From positions 62,001 to 126,000 of the forward strand of contig VZSF01010138.1 of NCBI GenBank assembly GCA_013398295.1: DNA of 64,000 nucleotides, written 5' to 3'. The notes under the pieces are model-generated. The model did no database searches and was not told the DNA's origin. It saw only the letters and a program-made list of their open reading frames with translations. The DNA is from Chionis minor. Taxonomy: Eukaryota; Chordata; Aves; Charadriiformes; Chionididae. How positions within the stretch are numbered: the first letter of the stretch is position 1; every line of letters starts with the position of its first letter. The position numbers and the translations under genes are program-made. This document shows positions 23,126-33,240 of this stretch, piece after piece.

Positions 23126-23864
23126 TGACATGGTGTCATGAAAGGAGCCGTACTGCTTCTCTCTGAAGTGCAATACATTTATTGGTATAAAACAAGGATT
23201 TAACAAAGTTTGGTAAACGTGGCCATGTTTTACCAAGGTTCAAGATGTTGAGGCACACTGCATAAAGGACAGGATCAGACAGAGCTGTGAGGGAGACTCT
23301 CCTGTTGAGCCAAGGTTTCAGAAAGGACCCCCTTGTTTTCTAAACTCCTCAGAGAGGAGTCTTAGGTGTGGCTGGATCTAATCCTAGTCCCAGACTTGGT
23401 CGACTACTTATGTCTAAAGGATTATACATGTGCAATCAATCCTTTATATCACTTAAAGTCCAGCATGCTATTAATGACTTACTGAGGAATCTCCAAACCT
23501 CAAGGAGTAACCTTGAGGGCATCTCAAGGGGAGATCCTAGCCTGCAGCCATTCAGGAGGGCTCAGAGGGCTCTTGGGCAGCTCACTATTTATGAGGGTAA
23601 AATGATTGACCTTTAGTCGTATTTGCATATTGACCACAGAACCAGCATTGCTCAAGTTAGCCCGTGGCTATTGTGGTGTTATCTGTCTCCCCAAAACCAT
23701 ATTGAGCCCTGGATGCTGCCATCAAGACTACTTGTACCCATTATGACCACCACAGGTGGTTATTGTTTAGGTGGGGTTATGGGAGATAAAGACCAGGTGG
23801 TGCCTGGAGAGGGAGGAGCCACACCATCCCACGTGGTTGTGTTCACTTGGCTGCTAATGAAGCA
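23126..23864 (-). mobile_element. Apparent solo LTR of an avian endogenous retrovirus (ERVL-like), minus strand
   Basis: The 739-bp segment begins TG and ends CA and is flanked by the same five bases, ACTGC, at 23121-23125 and 23865-23869. A 5-bp target duplication is usual for ERVL-class integration. On the minus strand an AATAAA (reverse of 23178-23183) lies about 52 bases before the LTR 3' end, and a TATA-like CATAAATAG (reverse of 23585-23593) lies mid-element, giving U3-R-U5 order. No primer-binding site, polypurine tract or gag/pol/env remnant adjoins either end, so the internal part was probably lost by LTR-LTR recombination. I recognise the sequence as a repeated avian LTR type, but the exact family name needs a library search. 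Open frames within it are incidental. Confidence 0.65.
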
Positions 23865-23869
23865 ACTGC
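23865..23869. repeat. Target-site duplication, right copy (ACTGC)
   Basis: Matches 23121-23125. It immediately follows the terminal CA of the LTR at 23863-23864. Confidence 0.6.
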
Positions 23870-24795
23870 CTCTGGAATTGGTGGGATTTCATCTCTGTGT
23901 GTAAATCTACAGTACAAAATTTGAATACAGGCCTTAGGCTTTGACTGGCAAGGAATAAATTGGAAAGGGAGATTGCAGCTTCTTCCAGAGTCTTAGGGAT
24001 AGCCGTGCGCGCCTATGAACTTTGCCACCTGGTACCACAGCAGAAATACTGCTGCCGGCCTTGCCTTGTGATTGGGGTTTTTTTGTTGTTACTTGTGGTT
24101 TAAGGGAGACACCTGGGACACAACACAATGAAGTTGGAGAGGAGATGAAGCATTGCTCATATTGATTTCCTTAGAGATGACTTCTGCAGGGATTTCCTCT
24201 CCCTCCTGTCTCCCTACTTTCTCTTCTTTCTTGGCCCCCTTCCCCCCGAAAATGGGACCACATGTGAGGAGAGACTTGCGTTTGTCTCACAGTGAGGAGG
24301 AGAAAATTCCTTAGCAGGGAAAAAGGAAAAGTAAAGTGACTTGGTAAATGCTGAAGTGTCGAATCCATCTTGGGTAGTATTATCAGCTGCTGAAATAAAG
24401 GGGAAAAAAATAATATATAAGGGTGGTATCTAAGGGATGAAGCAGCCTTTTATCTCAGTATAAATGTCAAATAATAGGTAACAGTTTCTCTTGGAAGTAG
24501 ACAAAACAGCAGTGCGTTAGTTTCTCCCTCTCCCTGAGACGGGTGAAGAGCTGCCTTTCCTCTTGTGGGATACCCATTGACCTGCATGTGAGAGATGTCT
24601 GTGTGGCTCAGTAGCTGCCGTTCTTTCTCAACAAACTGTGGGAAGGAAAACAGCAATGTTCTCTTCCATGTAAACCCTGGCCTGACTTCCAGTCACAGCC
24701 ATGCACGCAGGAGTAAAAATCAGAATTTTTTTCTGTGTGGAAAGTGTACCTCTCTTGAATTGCTGTATCAGCCATGAACTGGGATAAGGCATTCT

Positions 24796-24813
24796 AAAAA
24801 AAAAAAAAAAAAA
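24796..24813 (+). repeat. Poly(A) run, 18 bases
   Basis: Homopolymer followed by an AT-rich 'ttatatatttatttt'. No retrogene is recognisable upstream. Confidence 0.85.
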
Positions 24814-26734
24814 TTATATATTTATTTTGCAAAACAGAACGATTAAGGCATCAGATTTGAAACTTTGTGGGCAAGCTCATGGTTAAGCTTGAAGTGAGCA
24901 TTCTAAAATCATTTTGTTAGTCACATTATCGAAACAAAGCATTTTGATGCCAGTTCATCTCAACATACAGATTTCAAAGATTTTCGTTCTCATGAGTTGT
25001 CTTGCTTTTTGATGAAACTGCACTCTGCTGGTACGAAGTTTATGGTGGAGTAGGGAAGGGGGAAGTAAGGAGGTAGTTGGCCCCTGGGGATTTGATTATA
25101 CACAGAAAATGGATGTCTCTTGTTCTCTGACATTATTTATGATTTAAGCAGCAGGCAGAAAGGGCTTTTTCTCCCTCCAGGCCCTCCTTGCCCTGTCCCA
25201 GTTTCCTTGAGTGACTGCGCAAGTCAGGCCCTGAGAAAACAAGTTGTTTAGGTGATATATGTTATAATAGATTTACAAACTTATTCAGGTCCATCAGTAG
25301 TGACTTTTCTCTAGGGTTTCCGAATAATAGAGATGGGAAAACATAATACCAAGTTCTCCCTGACTGAAGTAAGAATTGTCCTGGCTGCTCTGTCTGCTAA
25401 AGCTAATTTCTTCCCTGATGTTAGTGGCAGGAGGGAATGGAAGAGACAGAGACTAATGTCTTCACCATATGCTTCAGGCTGGGATTGTCAGGAGCAGTGT
25501 AGGCTTGAGGATTGGGTTTTACTGGGCAAAAAATGGTTGATCTTGATGAATTTGACATTAGAGTATGAGCAGAGAAACCTGAAAGAATGCAGATGTTTCA
25601 TTTGAGTTATCCGTGTTCCAGGGATGGCTTATCTAGCCTTGATTTCACCAAAAGAAAGTCTAATATTAAGTACAGATGCAATCCATTGCTTGCATTGTAC
25701 TTAGGTTTAGAATAGTGATAATCATGTGCTTTAGTATCTTGCTGAATGAAAGCTCATGTAAGTGGGCTGACAAATAGCTGCCTGAATCGGGCTGCAGAGC
25801 TCAAGCAGGGAACAAATTGTACAATGAGACATAGTGACTACGTAGGTGCCTGACCTGTGCTACTGCCTTTCTTGGTTCACATGTACCACTGGCTTGCTTG
25901 AAGGATGTAGTTCTACTGTTTAGACCTGGATAGAAAAGATGTGTGGACAAACTTGGCTGCATGGGATAGAGGGCTCGGCTCTAGTGAGCCTAAATATCCT
26001 TTGTAGGGTTTTGTGGTCTTTTCTCCTATTGCTGCCTCCTCTAGTCATTCTAAGGCAGAAACTGGCATTGCAGACTGGCAGTTATACCAAATACATCCAT
26101 CTCTAGCGTATCTTTGCCTGAGGTTTCACCTGCAGGTCTGAGTTAAAAACTGCATGCAGACTCTCACTGCCTTGCTCCTTAAATAAAAAAGAAAACAGTC
26201 TCTTGCTCGCAGGTAGCTATTTGAGAGGATCCTGTAGTAGTTTCAAGCTCTGTTCTTTCAACGTGGATATATGCCAGCAATGATTGTCATAACAGATAAA
26301 AGATCTGTAATAGAAATTAGAAAAAACTAGATTTAAGAAATGGTTCTGCATCCTTATCCTGCAAACTCTCCTGAGTCTGAAGTTGCCACTGAGTTTACCA
26401 GCACAAGTCGTTTCTGTAGCTGTCTTAAAATTTGAATAACATTGACATCATTTAAGTAAAATGTCAGAAAAGAACCTTGTCATGTGAATTCTAGAGCTCT
26501 TGCCTTCAGCAGAGCAAGCTGCTCACCTGACCAGAAGCAGGTAATTAAGCAACACTTCTGGATGCCTGGTGAGTGTCTCAGAGTCTTGCAGTGATGCCAG
26601 AGCAAAAGGAAAAAAATCAATGTAATATTCTAAAATAAATAACTGAGCTGTCTCTATTCCTAGTGCTCAAGGTTGCACTGAAACAACAGCATGAGGAAAC
26701 AGATGTTGGGTTAAAACCCCCTGGTTTGTAATTT

Positions 26735-26830
26735 AGGAGAGCTGGGTTGAATTCTGTGCTCTGCTGGCAGCTTCTCATGTGCTCCTGGTCAAGGTAGTTT
26801 GTGAGCCTGGAAAGTGGTATTATAGCTGGA
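26735..26830 (+). repeat. MIR-like core SINE remnant
   Basis: The order 'ctgggttgaattctgtgctctgc', 'cctggtcaagg', 'gtgagcctgg', 'tattatagctgg' follows the MIR/CORE-SINE consensus ('ctgggttcaaatcc..gctctgcc', 'ccttgggcaag', 'gagcctcagtt', 'ataatag'). The copy is old and gapped. MIR copies predate amniotes and persist at low number in birds. The head and tail limits are uncertain. Confidence 0.45.
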
Positions 26831-27084
26831 ATAGAATTGAACTGGTGTTAAATTGCCTCACTCAGGTATTTAATAGACAATGCAGCTGCAGCAGTGTGGC
26901 CATCACCCTGTGCTGAATGCTGTGCTCTCACGGCTGTTGCGTGTGGTGTCTCTTCAGTGCTGGCCTGATGGTGAGCAGTCTTGTGCTTCAGCTGCAGTGC
27001 AGGTATGCTCTCAGTCAGTGAATTTCATCATGACAGCTTCCCCATCTAAACAAGGCACGAGGAGGCTTTCCTTTCTGTAGGACC

Positions 27085-27100
27085 TCTCTCTCTCTCTCTC
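27085..27100 (+). repeat. (CT)8 microsatellite
   Basis: Eight CT units, flanked by C-rich bases. Short. Confidence 0.9.
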
Positions 27101-27681
27101 CAGAACGGCTCTCTGGGGCAGGGATTGCTTTTCTTCATGTGTGTGCACATATGTATATATCTGTAGATAATTGCACACTAAGAGAACCAAAGTGCCTCTA
27201 AGTACCTCGCTAATGTGTAATAACGTCCAAAATAAGAACTATAATTTTGTTTAGGAAAAAGTGTTTGCAAAATGTTTACTTTGAAAACTGTTAACTAAAA
27301 AGAGTTTCTGCTGATTCTCTAACAGGCAGGTGTACTACAACTGTATATAATATGAGATTTGACAGAAGTAGATATTGCTGATGGAGTAGATCTTGTAATT
27401 TGTCTCATTTTAAGTATTTTTTCCTTCAAAAGGCTCTCTTATGAATTCATGTGTTGGGGGGAGAAATCAGATCATTATCTAAGTTACTGACAGGGAGGAC
27501 CGTATCTTCCTTTCTAGTATAGGAAGAAATTGGGTATATCTTTTACTTGCTTACACCTTCCCATGCTACAGGTATCTTCTGTAGGCAGTCACTCATCCTT
27601 TTGATGTACTAAAAATATTCTGATTGCCAATCTATATCTAAGACCTTATCAGGTTTGAGCTCAAGCTTTCTTGCTTTAGTT

Positions 27682-28152
27682 TGTCCTGGTCTCAGCCAGG
27701 AAAGTTAAGTTTCTTTCTAGTGGCTGCTGTGAAAGGAATGTCAAAAATGCATGTTGTTTCAGCTGTTGCTAAGGGATGTTTATACTTTTCAAGGACTCTT
27801 TTCAGCTTCCCATAGAGGCTGAGAAGGAGCCTAGACAGAACAATGGATTGGCCAATGGAATATTCCATGCCATAGATATCACGCTTAGTAGATAAATGGG
27901 AGCTGGCCAGGAGGCGTTGAGGGGGGGAATCTGTGATCACTGCTCAGGAAGGTACCAATTCACCAGATGGTGAGAGTGCCTTGTGTTATTATTTTTGTTT
28001 TTTCCTTTTCTATTATTGTTCTATTAAACTGTCTTTATCTCAGCCCATGAGGATTTTTTTCCCCCACTTTCACCTCCTCTTCTCCCTGCCCTTCTAGTTG
28101 GAAAGGGGAGAACTGCACATGAAGCGGAACGCTCTGGGGTTAAACTGTGACA
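27682..28152 (+). mobile_element. Solo LTR of an avian endogenous retrovirus, plus strand
   Basis: The 471-bp segment starts TGTCCTGGTCTCAGCC and ends GGGGTTAAACTGTGACA. I recognise these as the termini of a very common bird ERV LTR whose 3' end normally reads 'ggggttaaaccacgaca'. Internal landmarks are in order: 'cagctgttgctaaggg', a CCAAT box (27852-27856), a decayed TATA region TAGATAAAT (27889-27897), 'gggagctggcca', 'ggtgagag', an ATTAAA signal (28023-28028) and 'tgtctttatctcagccca'. Flanks are TAGTT (27677-27681) and CAGTT (28153-28157), a 5-bp duplication with one change. No internal retroviral sequence adjoins, so it is a solo LTR. It is shorter than the full family because of internal deletions, and its promoter looks degraded. 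Confidence 0.85.
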
Positions 28153-28157
28153 CAGTT

Positions 28158-30330
28158 ATGCAGCTACAATAATTGTGCTATACTCCTTAACCTTTCTAAC
28201 AGCATTTTAGAGCAGAGAAGAGATTGAGTCAAATAACTTAGGAAAATGAGGAATTTACCTGGGTTTTTCAGAAGCTACAAACTTGAGATAGTCCAGCTCT
28301 GAGACAGAAGTTGATGCCAGTGTTGCAAACTACAGAAACTGGGCTCCAGACTTGAAAAGTGATCTGGAAAAGATCAATGTGCTTTGTCTGAGTTTTTTTT
28401 TCTTTCAATATTTTTGGAAAAGTATTAAAAAGAATACATGAAGCTATAAAAGCCTGTATAGAAAAGAAGACAATATGAACCTGACATATCAGGGGCTATC
28501 CTCTGGCTCTAAAAAGTTTTGTAAACGACAGTCTTGCAAAACCTGATTGCTTTCAACAGAGCAGGATGCCTAATTAGCAATCACAAAATTCAACTTTTAT
28601 ACAAAAATCTTACTATTCATTGTTCTAGCAGCAGTAATCATATCGGGGCATTTTCTTTTAAACTGTTACCAAAGGGACTGTAAGAGTGTAACCTGGTCAA
28701 CATAAGTCCATAGGAAACGTTCTTCCAGATGGTTTCACGCTAGCAACAACAGAAAAAGCAATCATAATTTTCAGCAGTAGCCCATTTTAACTTTCTACCA
28801 GTTCAATTTCAGCTGACCTTAGAGTTAAATGCAAGAGTTCTGCTTTCTAGAGCTTTTCCATTTTGAGAGCGCTACACTTTTAAGTGTTATCATCTGCAAT
28901 CATGTTCATGGTCTCCCTTGTCATTGCTAGCAGTAGCTCAACCCAAGTTTTAGGGTTTTTATTCTTAAACTCATTACTCCTTTGCACCACAACTGAATTC
29001 TTACTACTAGGTTCACACGTACAGACCCTGTGTAAATGAGAACTGAAGTATATTGCTGGGGACTACAGGGCGGTAGGTCTGTTATGATGCATGTCCTGCT
29101 GTGCTCTCGTCTTGTAACCAACTGGATTCAATCAGTGCGCTCAAGAGTTGGTTTTGCCAGATGCGTGTCATCTTCTTTAGTTGCTTAGTCCCCCCCTGGT
29201 TTAGGAAACACAATGAAGCTGCAGGTCAGATTGGGAATACATATATTCTGTCAATTTCTGGAGGAAATGTGACATCATTCTTGCTTTCTAATTAAGAAAA
29301 TGCTATGTTATTCCAGAGCTACAGAAACCTGTGTTTGCTCAACAGTCCAGTTGGTAATCTCTGCTCTTCCAGGTATGAGGCCAATTCACCTGAAAGACTT
29401 GAGACTTTTCAAGAAAGCCTGCAGTTTAGAGGGTAAATCCACAAGACCCAGACATCAAAATTCCTGGGGGATCTCTGGACTCAGACTTTTAAAGTCAGCT
29501 GGTTTTTGCATGGAAACAGGTCAGGGAGCACTCAGATTAGCGGACAGGTGCAGTGAAGGGGAACCTTGGCTGCTCCTCAACTTTTATAGTTGCCTTATGA
29601 AAAAAGAGGCTGCCTTTCTCAGCCTGGCACAGCACTAGGCATCCTGCATCCAGGCACCAGCCTGACCGTTCCTCACAAAGCCGTGGATATATATCCTGTG
29701 TGCATTGCACCTCATCACCCAAAAGGCCCCAGTAGAGGTGAACTCCCCCCACCTTCCTGAATCTTGATCCCCTGTCTCCACAGCAGTTGATGTTTGGCTG
29801 ATCCAAATGATACAGATACTGATGCTGAGTCCTGGATATGGTGTGTTGATTGCTTTTCTTTTTTTGGCAGAACTACAACCTGGTCCTCACTGGATATCAT
29901 ATTTTTAGGAGGTCTTTCAACATCTTTACTGGAGCTTTTATCCATAGTTCTTGCCTGATGTTGGCAAAAGTTCCTTGTGTTTGTGTGAGGTATTTTTCAC
30001 AGCTTGTGGCAACTTGAGACATTGGAGGAAAGAGATGTGCTGTTTCTCATTGAACCTGAAATAGCTGGGGGGGGTTGGGAGTGTTGACAAGTAGAAGATG
30101 GGAGAGTAATGAGGAGGACTGGAACACTACAAAAGAGCAGAGAAATTACTTAGTAGAATACAAAATAAAGGTAATTGCTGATGATATGCAAGGCAAAAGG
30201 AAAGGACAGGACAAGATGACTTGCAAGTGGAACCAAGTTACATTAAGAATCTGCTGTTCCCTGGAAACTAAACAAGTCTTTTAGGCACTAAGGACATAAA
30301 GCAGAAGGAGGGAGGGTGGAAAAGGAGTGA
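28158..30330. other. No recognisable gene
   Basis: Unassigned DNA. A 112-codon open frame at 29300-29638 and several smaller frames resemble no known protein, and none is preceded by a promoter or bounded by convincing splice sites. I see no transposon. Confidence 0.55.
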
Positions 30331-30405
30331 ATTAAAGTGTTATAAAATACTGCTAATGGTTTAATCCTTAGTTATGGATATTCAAAGTTTGTGTCTGTAG
30401 GGTCA
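30331..30405 (+). repeat. Inverted repeat, left arm (75 bp)
   Basis: Reverse complement of 30764-30838 with six mismatches, three of them near the inner end and the rest scattered. The arm runs from 'attaaagtgttataaaat' to 'tgtctgtagggtca'. Confidence 0.95.
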
Positions 30406-30763
30406 TGCAGGCTAGCGTGAGGTGTTTCTTTATGAAATTCAGATGTGCCTCACTGACTTGCCTGGGAAGGTCAAAAGCTATTTACTTCTGGGGGATTAAT
30501 GACTTGGAGCTGGAGTTTGCTCTTCATCAGGTTGAAAGTGATGTGCTGTATAGAAAAGATGAGCAAAAGAGCTGGTGCTAGCAGTACAGTGTTCTGCTGT
30601 CTTCAAGACAGAGATATTCAATCGCATTTGATTGAAAGTTCTTGGGACTCTTCCAGCATGAAAAGGAGTGAGAAGCCACCTTGTATACAAAGCAGGATGT
30701 GCAGGGGGAAAAACTGGGTCACAGAAATGTGACTTGGCCACCAGGTTTATGTCTAGATTAGGG

Positions 30764-30838
30764 TGACCTGACAGACATAAACTTTGAATATCCATAACTA
30801 AGGATTAAACCATTAGCAGTATCTTATAACACTTACAT
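30764..30838 (-). repeat. Inverted repeat, right arm (75 bp)
   Basis: Runs from 'tgacctgacagacataaac' to 'cttataacacttacat'. Homology with the left arm stops abruptly on both sides, so the unit has definite borders. Confidence 0.95.
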
Positions 30839-31021
30839 AAAAAGGAGACACAGGAAGTGGAAGACTAGTTACTTGCTGCAATGCCTACAGTCCAGTTGGT
30901 GTGCAGCTTTATGATTGCACAGTTTTAACTCATGATGTGACAAACTTGAGTGCTCAAAGCCAAACATCTGTTACTTGGTTTAACTTGGGTCATGAAGACA
31001 AATCTGAAGTTAATTGCTTGA

Positions 31022-31074
31022 TATAGAATTGTAGAATGGTTTGGGCTGAAAGGGACCTTAAAAATCATCTAGGA
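31022..31074 (-). mobile_element. CR1 LINE 3' end scrap
   Basis: The plus-strand text 'tagaattgtagaatgg', 'tttgggctgaaagggacc', 'ttaaaaatcatctagg' is the reverse complement of the CR1 terminus. Only about 50 bases of 3' UTR survive. The element points left. Confidence 0.85.
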
Positions 31075-33215
31075 GTGGATGAAGGAGAACAGAACAATTA
31101 AGACTTATAATTTTAAAAAACAGCAAAAAGTAACGATTTCATGTAAAAGTCTTCAAGTGAACGGAGTCATCAGTCTGTAGAGAACTTGACTCCTCTACTG
31201 GAAGAAGTGAAAATCATCAACTTTTTCAAATATACCTGTTGACTTTTGATCTCTGTGAGGCAGGTGCTTGATATGCCCATTTACAGCACTGGGAACTGAG
31301 CGATCTAGCTATAACCTAAAATAGTTGAGTGTATTAGTGGATCACTTCATTCTGGTAAGTATGAGGATGGTGAATTGACTTTAAAAAGAAACAATTCAAC
31401 TTGTAACTGGATTCCATATTTTGGCAGGAAAAAAATTAAAATCACTGCTGTATGTCAGAACTGATAAATATATTTGCCTGCGATAACTCGTGGAAACAAG
31501 GTAGGTTGTTTTCCAGCACCAATTAATAGCTCAACTGGAAGATAGAAAGGCTTTGTAAAAGATGAGTAAAAACTCAAATCATATAAAGAAAAGGAGAATG
31601 TTCATTTTTATCATATTTTTTAGTAAGTCATTGGAGTGACTGAGCTTGTAGGCAATGGAGAGTGGCCATTTTGACTTTAGTAGAAATTATGTCATTTTAA
31701 GTGACTGGATACCTTTAAGATACACAGTGCCTGACAAATTAGAGTATCAAAAAAAGACCTGAAGCATTTACTGAAGCTGGTTTTGAACCAAGATGACATG
31801 GAATCGACACGCTTTTTTGGCTGAAGTTCTCGGTAAAGTTGACAGTGTAAAACTGCAGCAGACACTCATGCAGAAGAAAAGGGAAACGTTGATGCTTCCA
31901 CTGGTGGACCTTATATTTCAGTTAAATATAAGTAATTTACCACTAAAATTTTTCATGTGGCACTTAAATGAGACTGAGTTACCGTTACTGGAGTCTTGGG
32001 CGCTATCTCTTCATGAGAAATGAGATTAATTAGCTCACTTGTAGTGAAGAGTCTCTTAAATTATTTTGTATGGTGTGCTGCAAACCATGCATCTGTGTAA
32101 ATTCTTGAGCTAATAACTGTATATCATATTCTAAAGAGGCAAGAATCTGAAAATCAGGTTAACAAATCAGTGCTTGTATGTCTTTGATCATGATCAGATG
32201 AGTTTTGAGCATATACGAAGTTCCTGGAAGTCATTCATGTAACTTGCATCATGTTCTAGACTTGAAGTATTTCACTCTCCCTGCCACGTGTGTGCACTTT
32301 TCCAAAGTCAATGCATGGAATTGGTAATCTTTCATAACACAGGCTTTTTTCCAGCTGAAGTCTCTTTTGCCTGAAGTTCTGAGGAACAACGTGAGAATCA
32401 AAAGTAGATGTGAATCTAGCAAGGTAAGTACATAAACCAAGTGTCTGAGCACTTGTGAGATCAAGCAATACACTTTCGGAGAACAGGCTTTCATGAATGC
32501 TAAAATATATTGGTGTCATTACACATAATGTTAGACTCATGTTTTGAGACTGCCTGGGAAGGGATTCATGCAGCGGTGGATGTACTCTTATGAATTCTTG
32601 TGTAGTGTAGTGTGCCTTGGAGGCTGGGGCCTGGCCCTGAAAACTTGTATTCATCCTACTTGATCCTCACAGGTGTGAGCAATGTCTTGTACAATGTCTT
32701 GTAGACCTTGAATGAAGGTATTGGAGGTAAACAGCATGAAATAATATAGGCTTGGGGCTCCAGAGAAGACTTCACTAAGCTTCAAGTTCAAAGCCCATTT
32801 AAATCAGAAAAAGGTTCATGCAAAGATCTGCAACTGAGACCTGTGTCTGTGTTACTGTAGACCTAAGACCAGTCTTTTCTGCTGAAAATAAAATGTAGCC
32901 TGCTTGAATGGTCTGAGTTTTTTCTGCTAGTGCCAGTCTGAAACCAGTGGAAGTCTTGATATTGGGCTTGATTTGAATGAAAAGGTTTGTGATTAATTGC
33001 ATATTAATTATCTACAGAGGGCTTGGAAAGAAGCTGAAAACATCTTTACTAACTACACTTCAGAGCATAAGGATGCCTTTGTATAGAAACTTGTGTTCTG
33101 CAGAACACTTTAGCCAATACTAAATGCTTGCGTTCCTAGAGTTTTCTGTTTGCAAAACTTTGTCAGTGCCTGGATAACTGTTCTCTTCAGAGATGTAAAA
33201 CCTATCTGAAGTCTA

Positions 33216-33240
33216 TTTTTTTTTAAAAAAAAAAAAAAAA
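33216..33240. repeat. T9-A16 homopolymer block
   Basis: Nine T followed directly by sixteen A, forming a simple AT palindrome-like tract. Simple sequence only. Confidence 0.9.

Larger units (their letters stand above)
23870..27676. other. No recognisable gene between the two LTRs
   Basis: The stretch is mostly unassigned AT-leaning DNA. It contains an 18-base A run (24796-24813), a MIR-like remnant (about 26735-26830) and a short CT microsatellite (27085-27100). Because the two LTRs are of different types and opposite orientation, this is not the inside of a provirus, and no gag, pol or env similarity is visible. Confidence 0.55.
30331..30838. mobile_element. Fold-back structure: candidate non-autonomous DNA transposon or inverted duplication
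   Basis: Two 75-bp arms in inverted orientation enclose 358 bases. I count six differences between arms (about 92% identity), and the central 'actgctaatggtttaatcc' and 'ttagttatggatattcaaag' are identical. The octamer AAAAGGAG occurs just outside both ends (30320-30327 and 30840-30847), a possible 8-bp target duplication as in hAT elements, but the octamer is simple purine sequence and the outer few bases of the arms do not match each other perfectly. The spacer has no transposase-like frame. Alternatives are a local inverted duplication or a hairpin-forming transcript. Confidence 0.5.

Noticed and set aside
23126..28152. The two LTRs as the ends of one provirus
   Set aside because: They differ in sequence and length, are in opposite orientation and have different target duplications, with no viral genes between them.
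31793..32023. 76-codon plus-strand frame with protein-like composition
   Set aside because: Hydrophobic/charged pattern is suggestive, but there is no family match, no splice borders and no start context. Kept out of the gene list.
32256..32654. 132-codon minus-strand open frame
   Set aside because: No recognisable family, and it overlaps the better plus-strand exon candidate in antisense.
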